NCBI RefSeq assembly: GCF_018413525.1
Contig: NZ_JAHCDD010000007.1
Location: 46,375 to 110,374 of the forward strand
Direction: 5' to 3'
Source of the DNA: Acidovorax sp. CCYZU-2555
GTDB lineage: Bacteria; Pseudomonadota; Gammaproteobacteria; Burkholderiales; Burkholderiaceae_C
DNA length: 64,000 bases
Positions 52,239-61,647 of this stretch are shown in pieces; the stretch's first letter is position 1, and the number at the start of each line of letters is the position of its first letter. The notes below the pieces were generated by a model. It had not been told where the DNA came from. It saw nothing but the letters and a program-made list of their open reading frames with translations, and did no database searches. Both the position numbers and the translations under genes were made by a program.

Positions 52239-54698
52239 ATGACCAGACTCCCTCCCGCAGCGCGGACCGCGCGACTGTACGCTCCATCATGGGCGGTACG
52301 CACCTTGGCCTGTGCCGCGGCCTTGGCCGCGCTGGGCAGCGCCGCCGCCGTCCATGCCCAGACACAGCCGCCCGCCAGCGAACAGCGCGTACCCAACGCG
52401 CTGCCGGCCCAGCCCTTGGCACAGACGCTCAATGCGCTGTCACGCCAGACAGGCATGGCGATTGGCGCCGACGCGGCGCTGCTGCAAGGCAAAGTGGCGC
52501 CGGCCCTGCCCGGCGGCCTCACGTTGCAGCAGGCCATGGACCGGGCGCTCGCTGGCAGCGGCCTCACCGCCGTGCACAGCGGCCCGCGCACCATCTCCAT
52601 CCGCCCGCAGCTGCCCGTGGGCAATGCCCACCCGGCGCTGCCCGCCGTCACGGTGACGGCGGCCGTCGACGCCGAGACGCCCACCGGGCCCCTGTCGGGC
52701 TATGTGGCCAGACGCGCCATGTCGGGCAGCAAGACCGATACGCCCATCATCGAGACGCCGCAGTCGATTTCGGTGGTGACCAACGAGGAACTGCGCAGCC
52801 GCCAGGCCGAAACCCTGGCCCAGGCGCTGAACTACACGCCCGGCTTCACCAGCCAGCCGACGAGCTTCAACCGCACGGCCGACCGCTTCCGCATTCGCGG
52901 CATCGATGTGGAGTCCGCGAACAGCGGCTCCATGCGCGACGGGCTGCGACTGCAGAGCAATTCCTACGACGGCATTCAGGAGCCCTATGGATTGGAGCGC
53001 GTGGAAGTGCTGCGCGGTGCGGCCTCGGTGCTGTACGGCCAGCTTTCACCCGGCGGTGTGGTCAACGCTGTCAGCAAGCGCCCCACGTCGGAGCCCCTGC
53101 GCGAGCTGGGTCTGCAGCTGGGCAACCACGACCGCCGTCAACTGACGGCCGACTTCAGCGGCGCGGTGCCCGGCAGCGAAACGCTCGACTACCGGCTGAC
53201 CATGCTGGCGCGCGACAGCAACACCGCAGAAAAGCATGTTCAGGACGACAAGCTCTACATCGCTCCGGCACTCACCTGGCGGCCCAGCGCGGACACGTCC
53301 TTCACGCTGCTGTCCTTCTACCAGAAGACCGACACGCGCTTTTCGGCGCCCCTGCCTTTCGAGCTGGTCGACGGCGTCGGCAAGGGCCCCTACACCATCG
53401 CGCGCGGCGATTTCATCGGCGAGCCCGGCTACGACAAGATGAACGGCGAGATGTTCGCGCTGGGCTATGAGCTGGACCACGCGTTGAACGCCGGCACGCG
53501 CATCAACCACCGCCTGCGCCTGTTCGAGTCCAAGGTGACCTGGAACTATCTGCAGGCGCAGACCGGCGCCGCGGCCATTGGCGCGGCGGCCTCGACGGGC
53601 ATTCTGCGCCGCCAGTACAGCGACCGGCAGGAGCATGCCAAGGGCCTGGCCTCCGACACCCGGGTGGAGTGGAACGGTTCGCTGTGGGGCGCGGAACACA
53701 AGCTGCTGGCGGGACTGGACATCTACCGCATGGACTACGACTCGCAGAACTTCCGCGCGAACACCTCGTCGTTGAACCTCGCCACCTACAACTACGGCCA
53801 GCCGGTGGTGGTCAATCGCTCCCCTTCGCTGAACCGCGGCTCGCGCCTGCAGACCACGCAGACCGGCCTGTACGCGCAGGACCAGATCAACCTGGGTGAA
53901 CGTTGGTCGCTGCTGTTCGGCATGCGCCATGACTGGGCCGAACAGGATCAGACCGCGCACCGTGACGGCAGCAATGCCGTGCAGAAGGACGAAGCCACCA
54001 CATGGCGCACCGGCCTGGTCTACAAGGCCGCCAACGGCCTGGCGCCGTACCTGAGCTACAGCGAATCGTTCTTCCCGGTGTCCGTGTCCGAAGTCTCGGG
54101 CCAGACTTTCCGTCCGACGCGCGGCAAGCAGTACGAAGCTGGCGTGCGCTTCCAGCCCGAAGGCAGCCGCATGCTGCTGAGCGCCGCGGTCTACACGCTG
54201 GAGCAGGCCAATGTGCTGAAGTTCGACGCCGGGCAGAACAGCTACCGCCAGACAGGCCGCATGCGTTCCCGCGGCTTCGAAGTCGAAGCCAAGGCCGAGC
54301 TGTCCCGCGCGCTCAGCGTGATTGCCTCCTATGCCTACACCGATGCGCGTGTGACCCGCAGCACCATCGCCAGCGAGATCGGCCAGCGCAGCGAGGACAC
54401 GCCGTACCACCAGGCCGCGCTCTGGGCCGATTACAACTTCGGCGCATTCGGTCTGCCGCAGCTGCGCCTGGCGGCCGGCGCCCGCTACAAGGGAACGACG
54501 CAGGCATCCGGCATTGCGACGCCCATGCCGGCCTACCTGCTGATCGACGCCATGCTCGCCTACCGCATCGACGCGCACTGGGACCTGAGCCTCAACGTCA
54601 GCAACCTGGCCAACAAGAAGTTCACCTATTGCGAGTTCGCCATCTGCCGCTACGGCGACGCGCGCCAGGCCAATGCCAACCTGATCTACCGCTGGTGA
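52239..54698 (+). CDS. TonB-dependent siderophore receptor with N-terminal signalling domain
   Basis: An 819-residue outer-membrane transducer. The signal peptide ends at AAAVHAQ (~residue 40). An STN signalling domain follows (~55-125: QPLAQTLNALSRQTGMAIGADAALL...ISIRP). The plug starts at ~155 with TDTPIIETPQSISVVTNEELRSRQ and includes FRIRGID and LYGQLSPGGVVNAVSKRPT. The 22-stranded barrel ends in the aromatic LIYRW. The order matches FecA/FpvA-type receptors that signal through FecR. The siderophore is unknown; the NRTADRFRIRGID plug style suggests a ferric siderophore rather than citrate. ATG 52239 is chosen by the signal peptide. The next gene overlaps its stop. Confidence 0.94.
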   Translation: MTRLPPAARTARLYAPSWAVRTLACAAALAALGSAAAVHAQTQPPASEQRVPNALPAQPLAQTLNALSRQTGMAIGADAALLQGKVAPALPGGLTLQQAMDRALAGSGLTAVHSGPRTISIRPQLPVGNAHPALPAVTVTAAVDAETPTGPLSGYVARRAMSGSKTDTPIIETPQSISVVTNEELRSRQAETLAQALNYTPGFTSQPTSFNRTADRFRIRGIDVESANSGSMRDGLRLQSNSYDGIQEPYGLERVEVLRGAASVLYGQLSPGGVVNAVSKRPTSEPLRELGLQLGNHDRRQLTADFSGAVPGSETLDYRLTMLARDSNTAEKHVQDDKLYIAPALTWRPSADTSFTLLSFYQKTDTRFSAPLPFELVDGVGKGPYTIARGDFIGEPGYDKMNGEMFALGYELDHALNAGTRINHRLRLFESKVTWNYLQAQTGAAAIGAAASTGILRRQYSDRQEHAKGLASDTRVEWNGSLWGAEHKLLAGLDIYRMDYDSQNFRANTSSLNLATYNYGQPVVVNRSPSLNRGSRLQTTQTGLYAQDQINLGERWSLLFGMRHDWAEQDQTAHRDGSNAVQKDEATTWRTGLVYKAANGLAPYLSYSESFFPVSVSEVSGQTFRPTRGKQYEAGVRFQPEGSRMLLSAAVYTLEQANVLKFDAGQNSYRQTGRMRSRGFEVEAKAELSRALSVIASYAYTDARVTRSTIASEIGQRSEDTPYHQAALWADYNFGAFGLPQLRLAAGARYKGTTQASGIATPMPAYLLIDAMLAYRIDAHWDLSLNVSNLANKKFTYCEFAICRYGDARQANANLIYRW

Positions 54699-55897
54699 TG
54701 CCCAGGCCTGGAGCGTCCCTGCGCGCAGGGATGGTGGTGGCCCACCGGCTGGCCGGTCTGACGCTGGCCGCCTTTTTGCTCATGGCCGGGCTCACGGGCA
54801 GCTTGCTGGCCTGGCATGCGGAGCTGGACGCCGCGATCAATCCGCATTGGTTCCGCGTGCAGCCGCCGTCCCCGGGCGCGCCCGCGCTCGATGCACTGAC
54901 GCTGCGCGAAGCGGTGCAGGCGCGCCATCCCCAGGCCCTGGCGGCACGCGTGCCCCTCGCGCCCGAGCCCGGCGAGGCGGCGGTGTTTCTGCTGCGGCCT
55001 TTGCCCGGCGCAGGCCGGCTCGAGAACGACCAGGTCTTCATCGACCCCTACAGCGCGCGCATATTGGGAGAGCGCCGATGGGGCGATGTGTCGCAGACCT
55101 GGCGCAACCTCATGCCCTTTCTTTATCGCCTGCACTATTCTCTTGCGCTCGGGACGGTAGGCACCTGGCTGCTGGGACTGGTGTCGCTGCTGTGGATGCT
55201 CGATAGCTTCGCGGGCTTCTATCTCACGCTGCCGGCCCGGTCGAAAAGCCCTCGCTCCGCCTGGTCTGCGCGCTGGGCGCGCGCCTGGAAGCTGGACCTG
55301 CAAAGCCGCTGGCGGGCGACGTTCGATCTGCACCGCGCCGGCGGCTTGTGGCTGTGGCCGGTGCTGTTCGTTCTCGCCTGGAGCAGCTTTGCGCTCAATC
55401 TGCCGCAATGGCACGATCCCCTGCTGCGGACCGTCAGCATGCAACAGCCCGGCACCGCGGATCTGCCACGTCGGTCCCAAGCGTTGCGGCAGCCCGCCCT
55501 GGACTGGCGTGCGGCGCATCTGCGTGCCCGGGCGCTCATGCAGGCCCAGGCCGCACTGCATGGTTTTTCCGTGCTGCGCGAAAGCTCACTGGCCTACGAC
55601 CCCGTTCGGGGGCTCTACCGCTATGACGTGCGCAGCAGCCTGGACATCAAGGACCGCGGCGGCAGCACGCGGCTGTTTCTGGACGGCAACAGCGGCGCGC
55701 TGGTCGCCACCTGGTTTCCCACGGGAGCGGCGGGCGGCGACACGTTCATCACCTGGATCAGCAGCCTGCACATGGCCGCGGTAGGCGGCAGCGCCTACAA
55801 GGTCGCAATGACCGGCGCAGGCGCCGGCATCGCCATGCTGAGCATCACCGGCGTGCTGATCTGGCTGCGCAAGCGGCGTGCCCGTGCCCGGCGCTGA
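54698..55897 (+). CDS. PepSY-associated membrane protein, putative ferric-siderophore reductase
   Basis: A 399-residue inner-membrane protein with four helices (~15-38, 155-180, 222-240, 365-390) and two periplasmic PepSY-like regions. Conserved histidines appear in VVAHRLAGLTLAAF, LYRLHYSLALG, DLHRAGGLWLWP and SSLHMAAVGG, the helix-borne His pattern of PepSY/PiuB-type proteins thought to bind haem and reduce ferric siderophores. The C-terminus is Arg-rich. Its ATG overlaps the receptor stop (TGATG), so it is translationally coupled to the TonB receptor, supporting a role in releasing iron after uptake. Confidence 0.9.
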   Translation: MPRPGASLRAGMVVAHRLAGLTLAAFLLMAGLTGSLLAWHAELDAAINPHWFRVQPPSPGAPALDALTLREAVQARHPQALAARVPLAPEPGEAAVFLLRPLPGAGRLENDQVFIDPYSARILGERRWGDVSQTWRNLMPFLYRLHYSLALGTVGTWLLGLVSLLWMLDSFAGFYLTLPARSKSPRSAWSARWARAWKLDLQSRWRATFDLHRAGGLWLWPVLFVLAWSSFALNLPQWHDPLLRTVSMQQPGTADLPRRSQALRQPALDWRAAHLRARALMQAQAALHGFSVLRESSLAYDPVRGLYRYDVRSSLDIKDRGGSTRLFLDGNSGALVATWFPTGAAGGDTFITWISSLHMAAVGGSAYKVAMTGAGAGIAMLSITGVLIWLRKRRARARR

Positions 55898-55934
55898 GAA
55901 CTTTCCGGCGGCGCGGGTCCGGGAAAAATCGGCT

Positions 55935-56504
55935 TCAGCCCTCGGGGCCCAGCAGCATGCGTGAGCTCTTGGGCAGATGCGCGGTCAGAAACTCCATCTG
56001 GTCGGCCAGAATGCGGCGGTTGCGCAGGATGAAGTCTTCCCAGAGGCTGGGCACATAGGGTGCATAGAGCAGCGGCATGCGCGCCTGCTCGGGCGTGCGC
56101 GCGCCCTTGCGGTGGTTGCAGGGGCGGCAGGCCGTGACCACGTTCATCCAGTGGTCCTGGCCGCGCGCGGCCTGGGGCAGGATGTGCTCGCGCGTCAGGT
56201 CGCTGTCGGCAAAAAGCTGGCCGCAGTAGGCACAGACGCAACGGTCGCGCGCGAACAGCTTGCTGTTGGTGAGGCCGGGCTTGAGCGCATGCGGGTTGAT
56301 GGCGGGCATGCCGCGCGTGCCGATGATGCTGTTGACGTGGATCACCGACTGCAGGCCGGTGCGCGCGTTGTGGCCGCCGCGAAAACAGGCGATCGCGCCC
56401 CCGGACTCCCAGCGCACGGCATCGGCGGCGTAATACAACACCGCCTGTTCGAGCGTGAGCCAGGACTGGGGCAGTCCCTGCGCGGACAATTTCAGCACCT
56501 TCAC
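55935..56504 (-). CDS. HNH endonuclease family protein
   Basis: A 189-residue protein with a C-terminal HNH nuclease domain. Zinc cysteines lie in CAYCGQ and CRPCNHRKGA, the catalytic histidine in LTREHILPQA, and the Asn in WMNVVTAC. The N-terminal ~85 residues, including LTLEQAVLYYAADAVRWESG, are typical of a widespread stand-alone bacterial HNH group. Its target is unknown. I choose GTG 56504 because AAAGGAGG lies six bases before it; the frame's outermost TTG lies upstream of that ribosome site. It is convergent with the PepSY gene and divergent from ribF. Confidence 0.85.
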   Translation of the reverse strand: MKVLKLSAQGLPQSWLTLEQAVLYYAADAVRWESGGAIACFRGGHNARTGLQSVIHVNSIIGTRGMPAINPHALKPGLTNSKLFARDRCVCAYCGQLFADSDLTREHILPQAARGQDHWMNVVTACRPCNHRKGARTPEQARMPLLYAPYVPSLWEDFILRNRRILADQMEFLTAHLPKSSRMLLGPEG

Positions 56505-56669
56505 AACATGCCTCCTTTGCAATCACCATCGCCAAGGAACATCGGCCCGACCGAAACAACCCGTGGATCGGAGCCAACGTGTCTCTGGCAATATACTCGC
56601 TTTGAGCGAAAACCCGCAGGCTGCGCTGGATGGACATGCGCGCATCGCTATCAAAACCAAAGCATATTG

Positions 56670-57719
56670 ATGAAGATTTTCCGCGGCTTCCAGCACTCGG
56701 GGCGTGAACCAGCCTGTGCCCTGACGATTGGCAATTTCGATGGTGTCCACCGCGGACACCAGGCCATGCTGTCCCTGCTCGCGGGCGAAGCCCGGCAGCG
56801 CGGCGTCGCCACCTGCGTGCTCACGTTCGAGCCGCATCCGCGCGACTATTTCGCCAAGGTGCTGAACCAGCCCGGGCTCGCGCCGGCGCGCATCTGCACG
56901 CTGCGCGACAAGCTCGAAGCGCTGGAGCGCTGCGGCGTGGACCAGGTCGTGGTGCTGCCGTTCAACCAGCAACTGGCCAGCCAGTCGCCCCAGGCCTTCA
57001 TCGACGAAGTGCTGCTCGAAGGTCTGGGCGCGCGCTATGTGCTGGTCGGCGACGATTTCTGCTTCGGCGCCAAGCGCGCCGGCGACTACGCCATGCTCGA
57101 CGCCGCGGGCCAGCGCAGCGGCTTCGACGTGGCGCGCATGAACAGCTACGAAGTGCACGGCCTGCGCGTGTCGAGTTCCGCGGTGCGCGACGCGCTGGCC
57201 GCGGGCCAGATGGACGCCGCCGCGCGCCTGCTGGGCCACCCGTATACGATTTCGGGCCATGTTCTGCATGGCCGAAAGCTCGGCCGCCAGCTCGCCGAGT
57301 CGAGCGCGGGCGCGCACGACGGCTTTCGCACGCTGAACCTGCGCTTCGCGCACTGGAAGCCCGCGGCCGGCGGCATTTTCGCCGTGCATGTGCACGGCTT
57401 GTCCGACCAGCCGCTGCAAGGCGTCGCCAACCTGGGCGTGCGCCCTTCGCTGGACCCGAACGACGTCAACGGCGGGCGCGTGCTGCTCGAAACCCACTGC
57501 CTCGATTGGCCCGCCCACCTGGGGGCTGAAGGGGCATACGGTAAAATCATCCGCGTGGAACTTCTGCACAAACTGCATGACGAGTTGAAGTACGACAGTC
57601 TGCAATCTCTCACCGAAGGGATTGCCAAGGACTGCGATGATGCGCGCGCGCTGTTTGCCGCGCTGCCCGCGCCCACTTACACCGAAACCCGTCGGCAAAC
57701 GACCCGCGATCGAATTTGA
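56670..57719 (+). CDS. ribF: Bifunctional riboflavin kinase/FAD synthetase
   Basis: RibF makes FMN and FAD. The 349-residue protein has an N-terminal nucleotidyltransferase domain with IGNFDGVHRGHQAML (GxFDGVHxGH motif) and TFEPHPRDYF, then RYVLVGDDFCFGAKRAGD and SSSAVRDALAAGQMDAAARLLG. The C-terminal flavokinase domain shows GHVLHGRKLGRQL, although the usual PTAN-type stretch appears altered (ESSAGAHDGFRTLNL). It continues with GVANLGVRPSLD and the final RVELLHKLHDELKYDSLQSL. It precedes ileS and lspA, the classical ribF-ileS-lspA order. Confidence 0.93.
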   Translation: MKIFRGFQHSGREPACALTIGNFDGVHRGHQAMLSLLAGEARQRGVATCVLTFEPHPRDYFAKVLNQPGLAPARICTLRDKLEALERCGVDQVVVLPFNQQLASQSPQAFIDEVLLEGLGARYVLVGDDFCFGAKRAGDYAMLDAAGQRSGFDVARMNSYEVHGLRVSSSAVRDALAAGQMDAAARLLGHPYTISGHVLHGRKLGRQLAESSAGAHDGFRTLNLRFAHWKPAAGGIFAVHVHGLSDQPLQGVANLGVRPSLDPNDVNGGRVLLETHCLDWPAHLGAEGAYGKIIRVELLHKLHDELKYDSLQSLTEGIAKDCDDARALFAALPAPTYTETRRQTTRDRI

Positions 57720-57827
57720 CGCGCGCCCTGCGCTTCAGGAGCTGGGCATGTCGCCCGCGCTCCACTCCCGCCCCGCTTTCCATGTCCGGGCCACTTCCCC
57801 GGGCAACGCTTCGCTTTGAAGGTTTCC

Positions 57828-60680
57828 ATGTCCGATCAAGCCAAAAATACCCCCGCCGCTGCCAGCAGCTATCGCAGCACCCTGAACATGCCCGACACCC
57901 CGTTCCCCATGCGCGGCGACCTGCCCAAGCGGGAAGCCGGCTGGACCAAGGAATGGGAAGACCAGGGTGTCTACAAGAAGCTGCGTGACGCACGCTGCGG
58001 CGCGCCCAAGTTCATCCTGCACGACGGCCCGCCGTATGCCAACGGCCAGATCCACATCGGCCACGCGGTCAACAAGGTGCTCAAGGACATGATCGTCAAG
58101 AGCCGCCAGCTCGAAGGCTTTGACGCGCTCTACGTGCCGGGCTGGGACTGCCACGGCCTGCCGATCGAGAACGCGATCGAGAAGCTGCACGGCCGCAATC
58201 TGCCGCGCGACGAAATGCAGGCCAAGAGCCGCGCGTTCGCGACCGCGCAGATCGCCCAGCAGATGGCCGACTTCAAGCGCCTGGGCGTGCTCGGCGACTG
58301 GGACAACCCGTACAAGACCATGAACTACGCCAACGAGGCCGCCGAACTGCGCGCCTTGAAGCGTGTCATGGAGCGCGGCTACGTCTACCGCGGCCTCAAG
58401 CCCGTGTACTGGTGCTTCGACTGCGGCTCGTCGCTGGCCGAGTTCGAAATCGAATACGCCGACAAGAAGAGCCAGACGCTGGACGTGATGTTCCCCTCGG
58501 CCGAGCCTGAAAAGCTGGCCGCGGCCTTCGGTCTGCCCCAGCTGTCCAAGACCGCCTATATCGTCATCTGGACCACGACCGCCTGGACCATCCCCGCGAA
58601 CCAGGCGCTCAACGTCAACCCCGCGCTCGAATACAGCCTGGTCGACACCGAGCGCGGCGTGCTGATCGTCGCCAGCGCGCTGGTCGAGAAGTGTCTGGCC
58701 CGCTGGAATATCGAAGGCACGGTGCTGGCCACGGCGCTGGGCGAGAAGCTCGACCACCTGAACTTCCGCCACCCGCTGGCCGAAGTCGACGCCGGCTACA
58801 ACCGCCTGTCGCCCGTCTACCTGGCCGACTACGCCACGGCAGACGACGGCACGGGTATCGTGCACTCGGCACCTGCCTATGGCGTGGATGACTTCAACTC
58901 CTGCGTCGCCAACGGCCTGGAGTACGACAACATCCTCAACCCCGTGCAGGGCAACGGCGTGTACGCACCCGAGCTGCCGCTGTTCGCGGGTCAGCATATC
59001 TGGAAGGCCGCGCCGGTCATCATCGAGACGCTGCGCGACGCCGGCCGCCTGCTCGACAGCCAGACCATCACCCACAGCTACCCGCACTGCTGGCGCCACA
59101 AGACGCCGGTGATCTACCGCGCGGCCGCCCAGTGGTTCGTGCGCATGGATGAAGGCGAAGGCGTGTTCACCAAGGACAAGGCGCCGGGCACGCTGCGCGA
59201 GACCGCGCTGGCGGCGATCGAGCAGACCCAGTTCTACCCCGAAAACGGCAAGGAGCGCCTGCGCGCGATGATCGCCGGCCGGCCCGACTGGTGCATCTCG
59301 CGCCAGCGCAGCTGGGGCGTGCCCCTGCCGTTCTTCCTGCATGTGGACTCGGGTGAACTGCATCCGCGCACCATGGAAATCATCGACCAGGCCGCGGCCA
59401 TGATCGAGCAAGGCGGCATCGAGGCCTGGAGCCGCGTGAGCACCGAGGAAATCCTCGGCGCCGAGGAAGCCGCCCAGTACACCAAGAGCACCGACATCCT
59501 CGAAGTCTGGTTCGACTCGGGCTCGACGTTCTGGCATGTGATGCGCGGCACCCACCCCGACATGCACCACGACAGCGGCCCCGAAGCCGACCTGTACCTC
59601 GAAGGCCATGACCAGCACCGCGGCTGGTTCCACTCGTCGCTGCTGCTGGCTTCGGCCATCTACGGCCGCGCGCCTTATCGCGGCCTGCTGACCCACGGCT
59701 TCACCGTCGACGGCCAGGGCAAGAAGATGAGCAAGTCGGTGGGCAACACCGTCGCGCCGCAGGACGTGTCGAGCAAGCTGGGCGCCGAAATCATCCGCCT
59801 GTGGGTGGCTTCGACCGATTACTCGGGCGACCTGGCCATCGACGACAAGATCCTGGCGCGCGTGGTCGATGCCTATCGCCGCATCCGCAACACGCTGCGC
59901 TTCCTGCTGGCCAACGTCAGCGACTTCGACCCCGCGACCGACAGCGTGCCTTTCGAGCAGATGCTCGAAATCGACCGCTACGCGCTGGCGCGCGCGCACC
60001 AGCTGCAAGGCGAGATCCTGGGCCACTATCAGGTCTACGAATTCCACCCCGTGGTCGCCAAGCTGCAGCTGTACTGCTCGGAAGACCTGGGCGGCTTCTA
60101 CCTCGACGTGCTCAAGGACCGCCTGTACACCAGCGCGCCCAAGAGCCTGGCACGCCGTTCGGCGCAGACCGCGCTGTGGCAGATCACGCATGCGATGCTG
60201 CGCTGGATGGCGCCGTTCCTGTCGTTCACCGCGGAAGAAGCCTGGAAGATCTTCGGCGACAGCGAAACCATTTTCCTGGAGAAGTTCAGCGACCTGCCCG
60301 CGGGCGACGCGGCGCTGCTCGCCAAGTGGGCGCGCATCCGCGAAATCCGCGATCTGGTGAACAAGGACATCGAAGCCGTGCGCACCACGGGCCAAGTGGG
60401 CTCGTCGCTGCAGGCCGAAGTCACGCTGGCGGCCGAACCCGAAGATCTGGCGCTGCTGCAAAGCCTGGGCGACGACCTGAAGTTCGTGTTCATCACCTCG
60501 GCCGCGCAGGCCGTGGCCGGCGCTGCACTGCAGTCGACCGTGGCCCCGAGCGCGCACGACAAGTGCGAGCGCTGCTGGCACTACCGCGAAGACGTGGGCG
60601 TCAACCCCGCCCACCCGACGCTGTGCGGCCGCTGCGACAGCAATCTGCATGGCGCCGGTGAAGACCGGAAAGTCGCCTGA
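57828..60680 (+). CDS. ileS: Isoleucyl-tRNA synthetase
   Basis: A 950-residue class I aminoacyl-tRNA synthetase. HIGH is intact at residues 76-79 ([12 protein letters not shown]) and KMSKS at 633-637. The CP1 editing domain includes [14 protein letters not shown] and the [16 protein letters not shown] segment with the conserved aspartate. The C-terminal zinc ribbon has CERCWHYRE and CGRCDSNL. This is the eubacterial type (mupirocin-sensitive type by length and ribbon). ATG 57828 has GAAGG five bases upstream; an in-frame TTG lies 12 bases earlier. The stop overlaps the lspA start by one base. Confidence 0.96.
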   Translation: MSDQAKNTPAAASSYRSTLNMPDTPFPMRGDLPKREAGWTKEWEDQGVYKKLRDARCGAPKFILHDGPPYANGQIHIGHAVNKVLKDMIVKSRQLEGFDALYVPGWDCHGLPIENAIEKLHGRNLPRDEMQAKSRAFATAQIAQQMADFKRLGVLGDWDNPYKTMNYANEAAELRALKRVMERGYVYRGLKPVYWCFDCGSSLAEFEIEYADKKSQTLDVMFPSAEPEKLAAAFGLPQLSKTAYIVIWTTTAWTIPANQALNVNPALEYSLVDTERGVLIVASALVEKCLARWNIEGTVLATALGEKLDHLNFRHPLAEVDAGYNRLSPVYLADYATADDGTGIVHSAPAYGVDDFNSCVANGLEYDNILNPVQGNGVYAPELPLFAGQHIWKAAPVIIETLRDAGRLLDSQTITHSYPHCWRHKTPVIYRAAAQWFVRMDEGEGVFTKDKAPGTLRETALAAIEQTQFYPENGKERLRAMIAGRPDWCISRQRSWGVPLPFFLHVDSGELHPRTMEIIDQAAAMIEQGGIEAWSRVSTEEILGAEEAAQYTKSTDILEVWFDSGSTFWHVMRGTHPDMHHDSGPEADLYLEGHDQHRGWFHSSLLLASAIYGRAPYRGLLTHGFTVDGQGKKMSKSVGNTVAPQDVSSKLGAEIIRLWVASTDYSGDLAIDDKILARVVDAYRRIRNTLRFLLANVSDFDPATDSVPFEQMLEIDRYALARAHQLQGEILGHYQVYEFHPVVAKLQLYCSEDLGGFYLDVLKDRLYTSAPKSLARRSAQTALWQITHAMLRWMAPFLSFTAEEAWKIFGDSETIFLEKFSDLPAGDAALLAKWARIREIRDLVNKDIEAVRTTGQVGSSLQAEVTLAAEPEDLALLQSLGDDLKFVFITSAAQAVAGAALQSTVAPSAHDKCERCWHYREDVGVNPAHPTLCGRCDSNLHGAGEDRKVA

Positions 60681-61186
60681 TGGTCACAGCCATTCCCACC
60701 GCCTCGCGCCCGGCCATCTGGCCGTGGCTGGCCTGGGCGCTGCTGCTGATCGTCGTCGATCAACTCACCAAGCAGTGGATCCTGGCGTACTACCAGCTCG
60801 GTGATTTCACGCCGATCACGGGCTTCTTCAACATCGTGCGCGCGCACAACACCGGCGCGGCGTTCTCGTTCCTGGCGGACGCCGGCGGATGGCAGCGCTG
60901 GCTGTTCACGGGCATTGGCGTGGTCGCGACCGTGGTCATCGTCTGGCAGCTGCACGCCCACCGCGGCCAACGGCTGCTGGGCCTGGCGCTGTCGAGCATC
61001 CTGGGCGGCGCGATCGGCAATGTGGTCGACCGCCTGCAGCATGGCTATGTGGTCGATTTTCTCGACTTCTACTGGGGTACGTCGCACTTTCCGGCGTTCA
61101 ACGTGGCCGACATGGCGATCAGCATCGGTGCGGTGCTGCTGATCCTCGACGAGCTGCGTCGCATGCGCAAGAAGAGCGGCGCCTGA
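60680..61186 (+). CDS. lspA: Lipoprotein signal peptidase (signal peptidase II)
   Basis: A 168-residue aspartic protease of the inner membrane that removes signal peptides from prolipoproteins such as the USP-like protein at 6343. Four helices are evident. Conserved blocks are [48 protein letters not shown] and [11 protein letters not shown]; the catalytic pair should be Asp126 and Asp144. The ATG overlaps the ileS stop (TGATG). A dispersed repeat begins shortly after its stop. Confidence 0.96.
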   Translation: MVTAIPTASRPAIWPWLAWALLLIVVDQLTKQWILAYYQLGDFTPITGFFNIVRAHNTGAAFSFLADAGGWQRWLFTGIGVVATVVIVWQLHAHRGQRLLGLALSSILGGAIGNVVDRLQHGYVVDFLDFYWGTSHFPAFNVADMAISIGAVLLILDELRRMRKKSGA

Positions 61187-61219
61187 AACGGCCGTAGCCG
61201 GCCCTGTGGTCATAGGGCA

Positions 61220-61421
61220 AGCCGTTCATCCTTGGTCGCGACGGATCTCAAGAGACAGGTTTTTGTCAACCAAATCAATGACTTAGAAGGTGGTCTATTT
61301 TTTGCAAACGGCGACAAAACAGTGACCCGTTCGTGGTGAGCTTGTCGAACCATGAACGGCCCGTCCTCATGACTTGAGCGCAGGCCGTTCATCCTTCGAC
61401 AAGCTCAGGACGAACGGGGGT
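61220..61421. repeat. Dispersed intergenic repeat, copy B
   Basis: Second copy of the element at 41731-41951, in the same orientation, with long identical blocks (AAATCAATGACTTAGAAG; CCGTTCGTGGTGAGCTTGTC; CTTCGACAAGCTCAGG). It carries a pair of REP-like palindromes, CCGTTCGTGGTGAGC... and CCGTTCATCCTTCGAC..., nearly complementary to each other. The rest of the lspA-Na/Pi gap (61422-61560) shows no gene. Confidence 0.87.
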
Positions 61422-61560
61422 CGAGGCCCGATGTTTCTTTTTGATGCCTTGCGAGACTTCGGCTCGCTTACCCCGCTCAGCACGAACGGAATTTCGAGCC
61501 CAAGCCTCGCTTAACATTGCGCATGGATGAGCGAGCTCCAACACTGCGCCACGTAGGTCA

Positions 61561-61590
61561 AACGCGCATAAACGCGCGCAAACGCGTCAT
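61561..61590 (+). repeat. Three 10-base direct repeats upstream of the Na/Pi gene
   Basis: AACGCGCATA, AACGCGCGCA and AACGCGTCAT follow each other without gaps, so AACGCG recurs every ten bases, on the same face of the helix. They lie about 40 bases before the putative -10 box at 61628, a position suited to an activator. Confidence 0.6.
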
Positions 61591-61627
61591 TTCGACCACT
61601 TTTGTGGCGCAGACACGCACATCGCGC

Positions 61628-61633
61628 TATAGT
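61628..61633 (+). promoter_or_regulatory. Candidate -10 box of the Na/Pi gene
   Basis: TATAGT lies 14 bases before ATG 61648, giving a leader of only several bases. No convincing -35 is present. Confidence 0.4.
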
Positions 61634-61647
61634 GATTGGTTCTGCCC

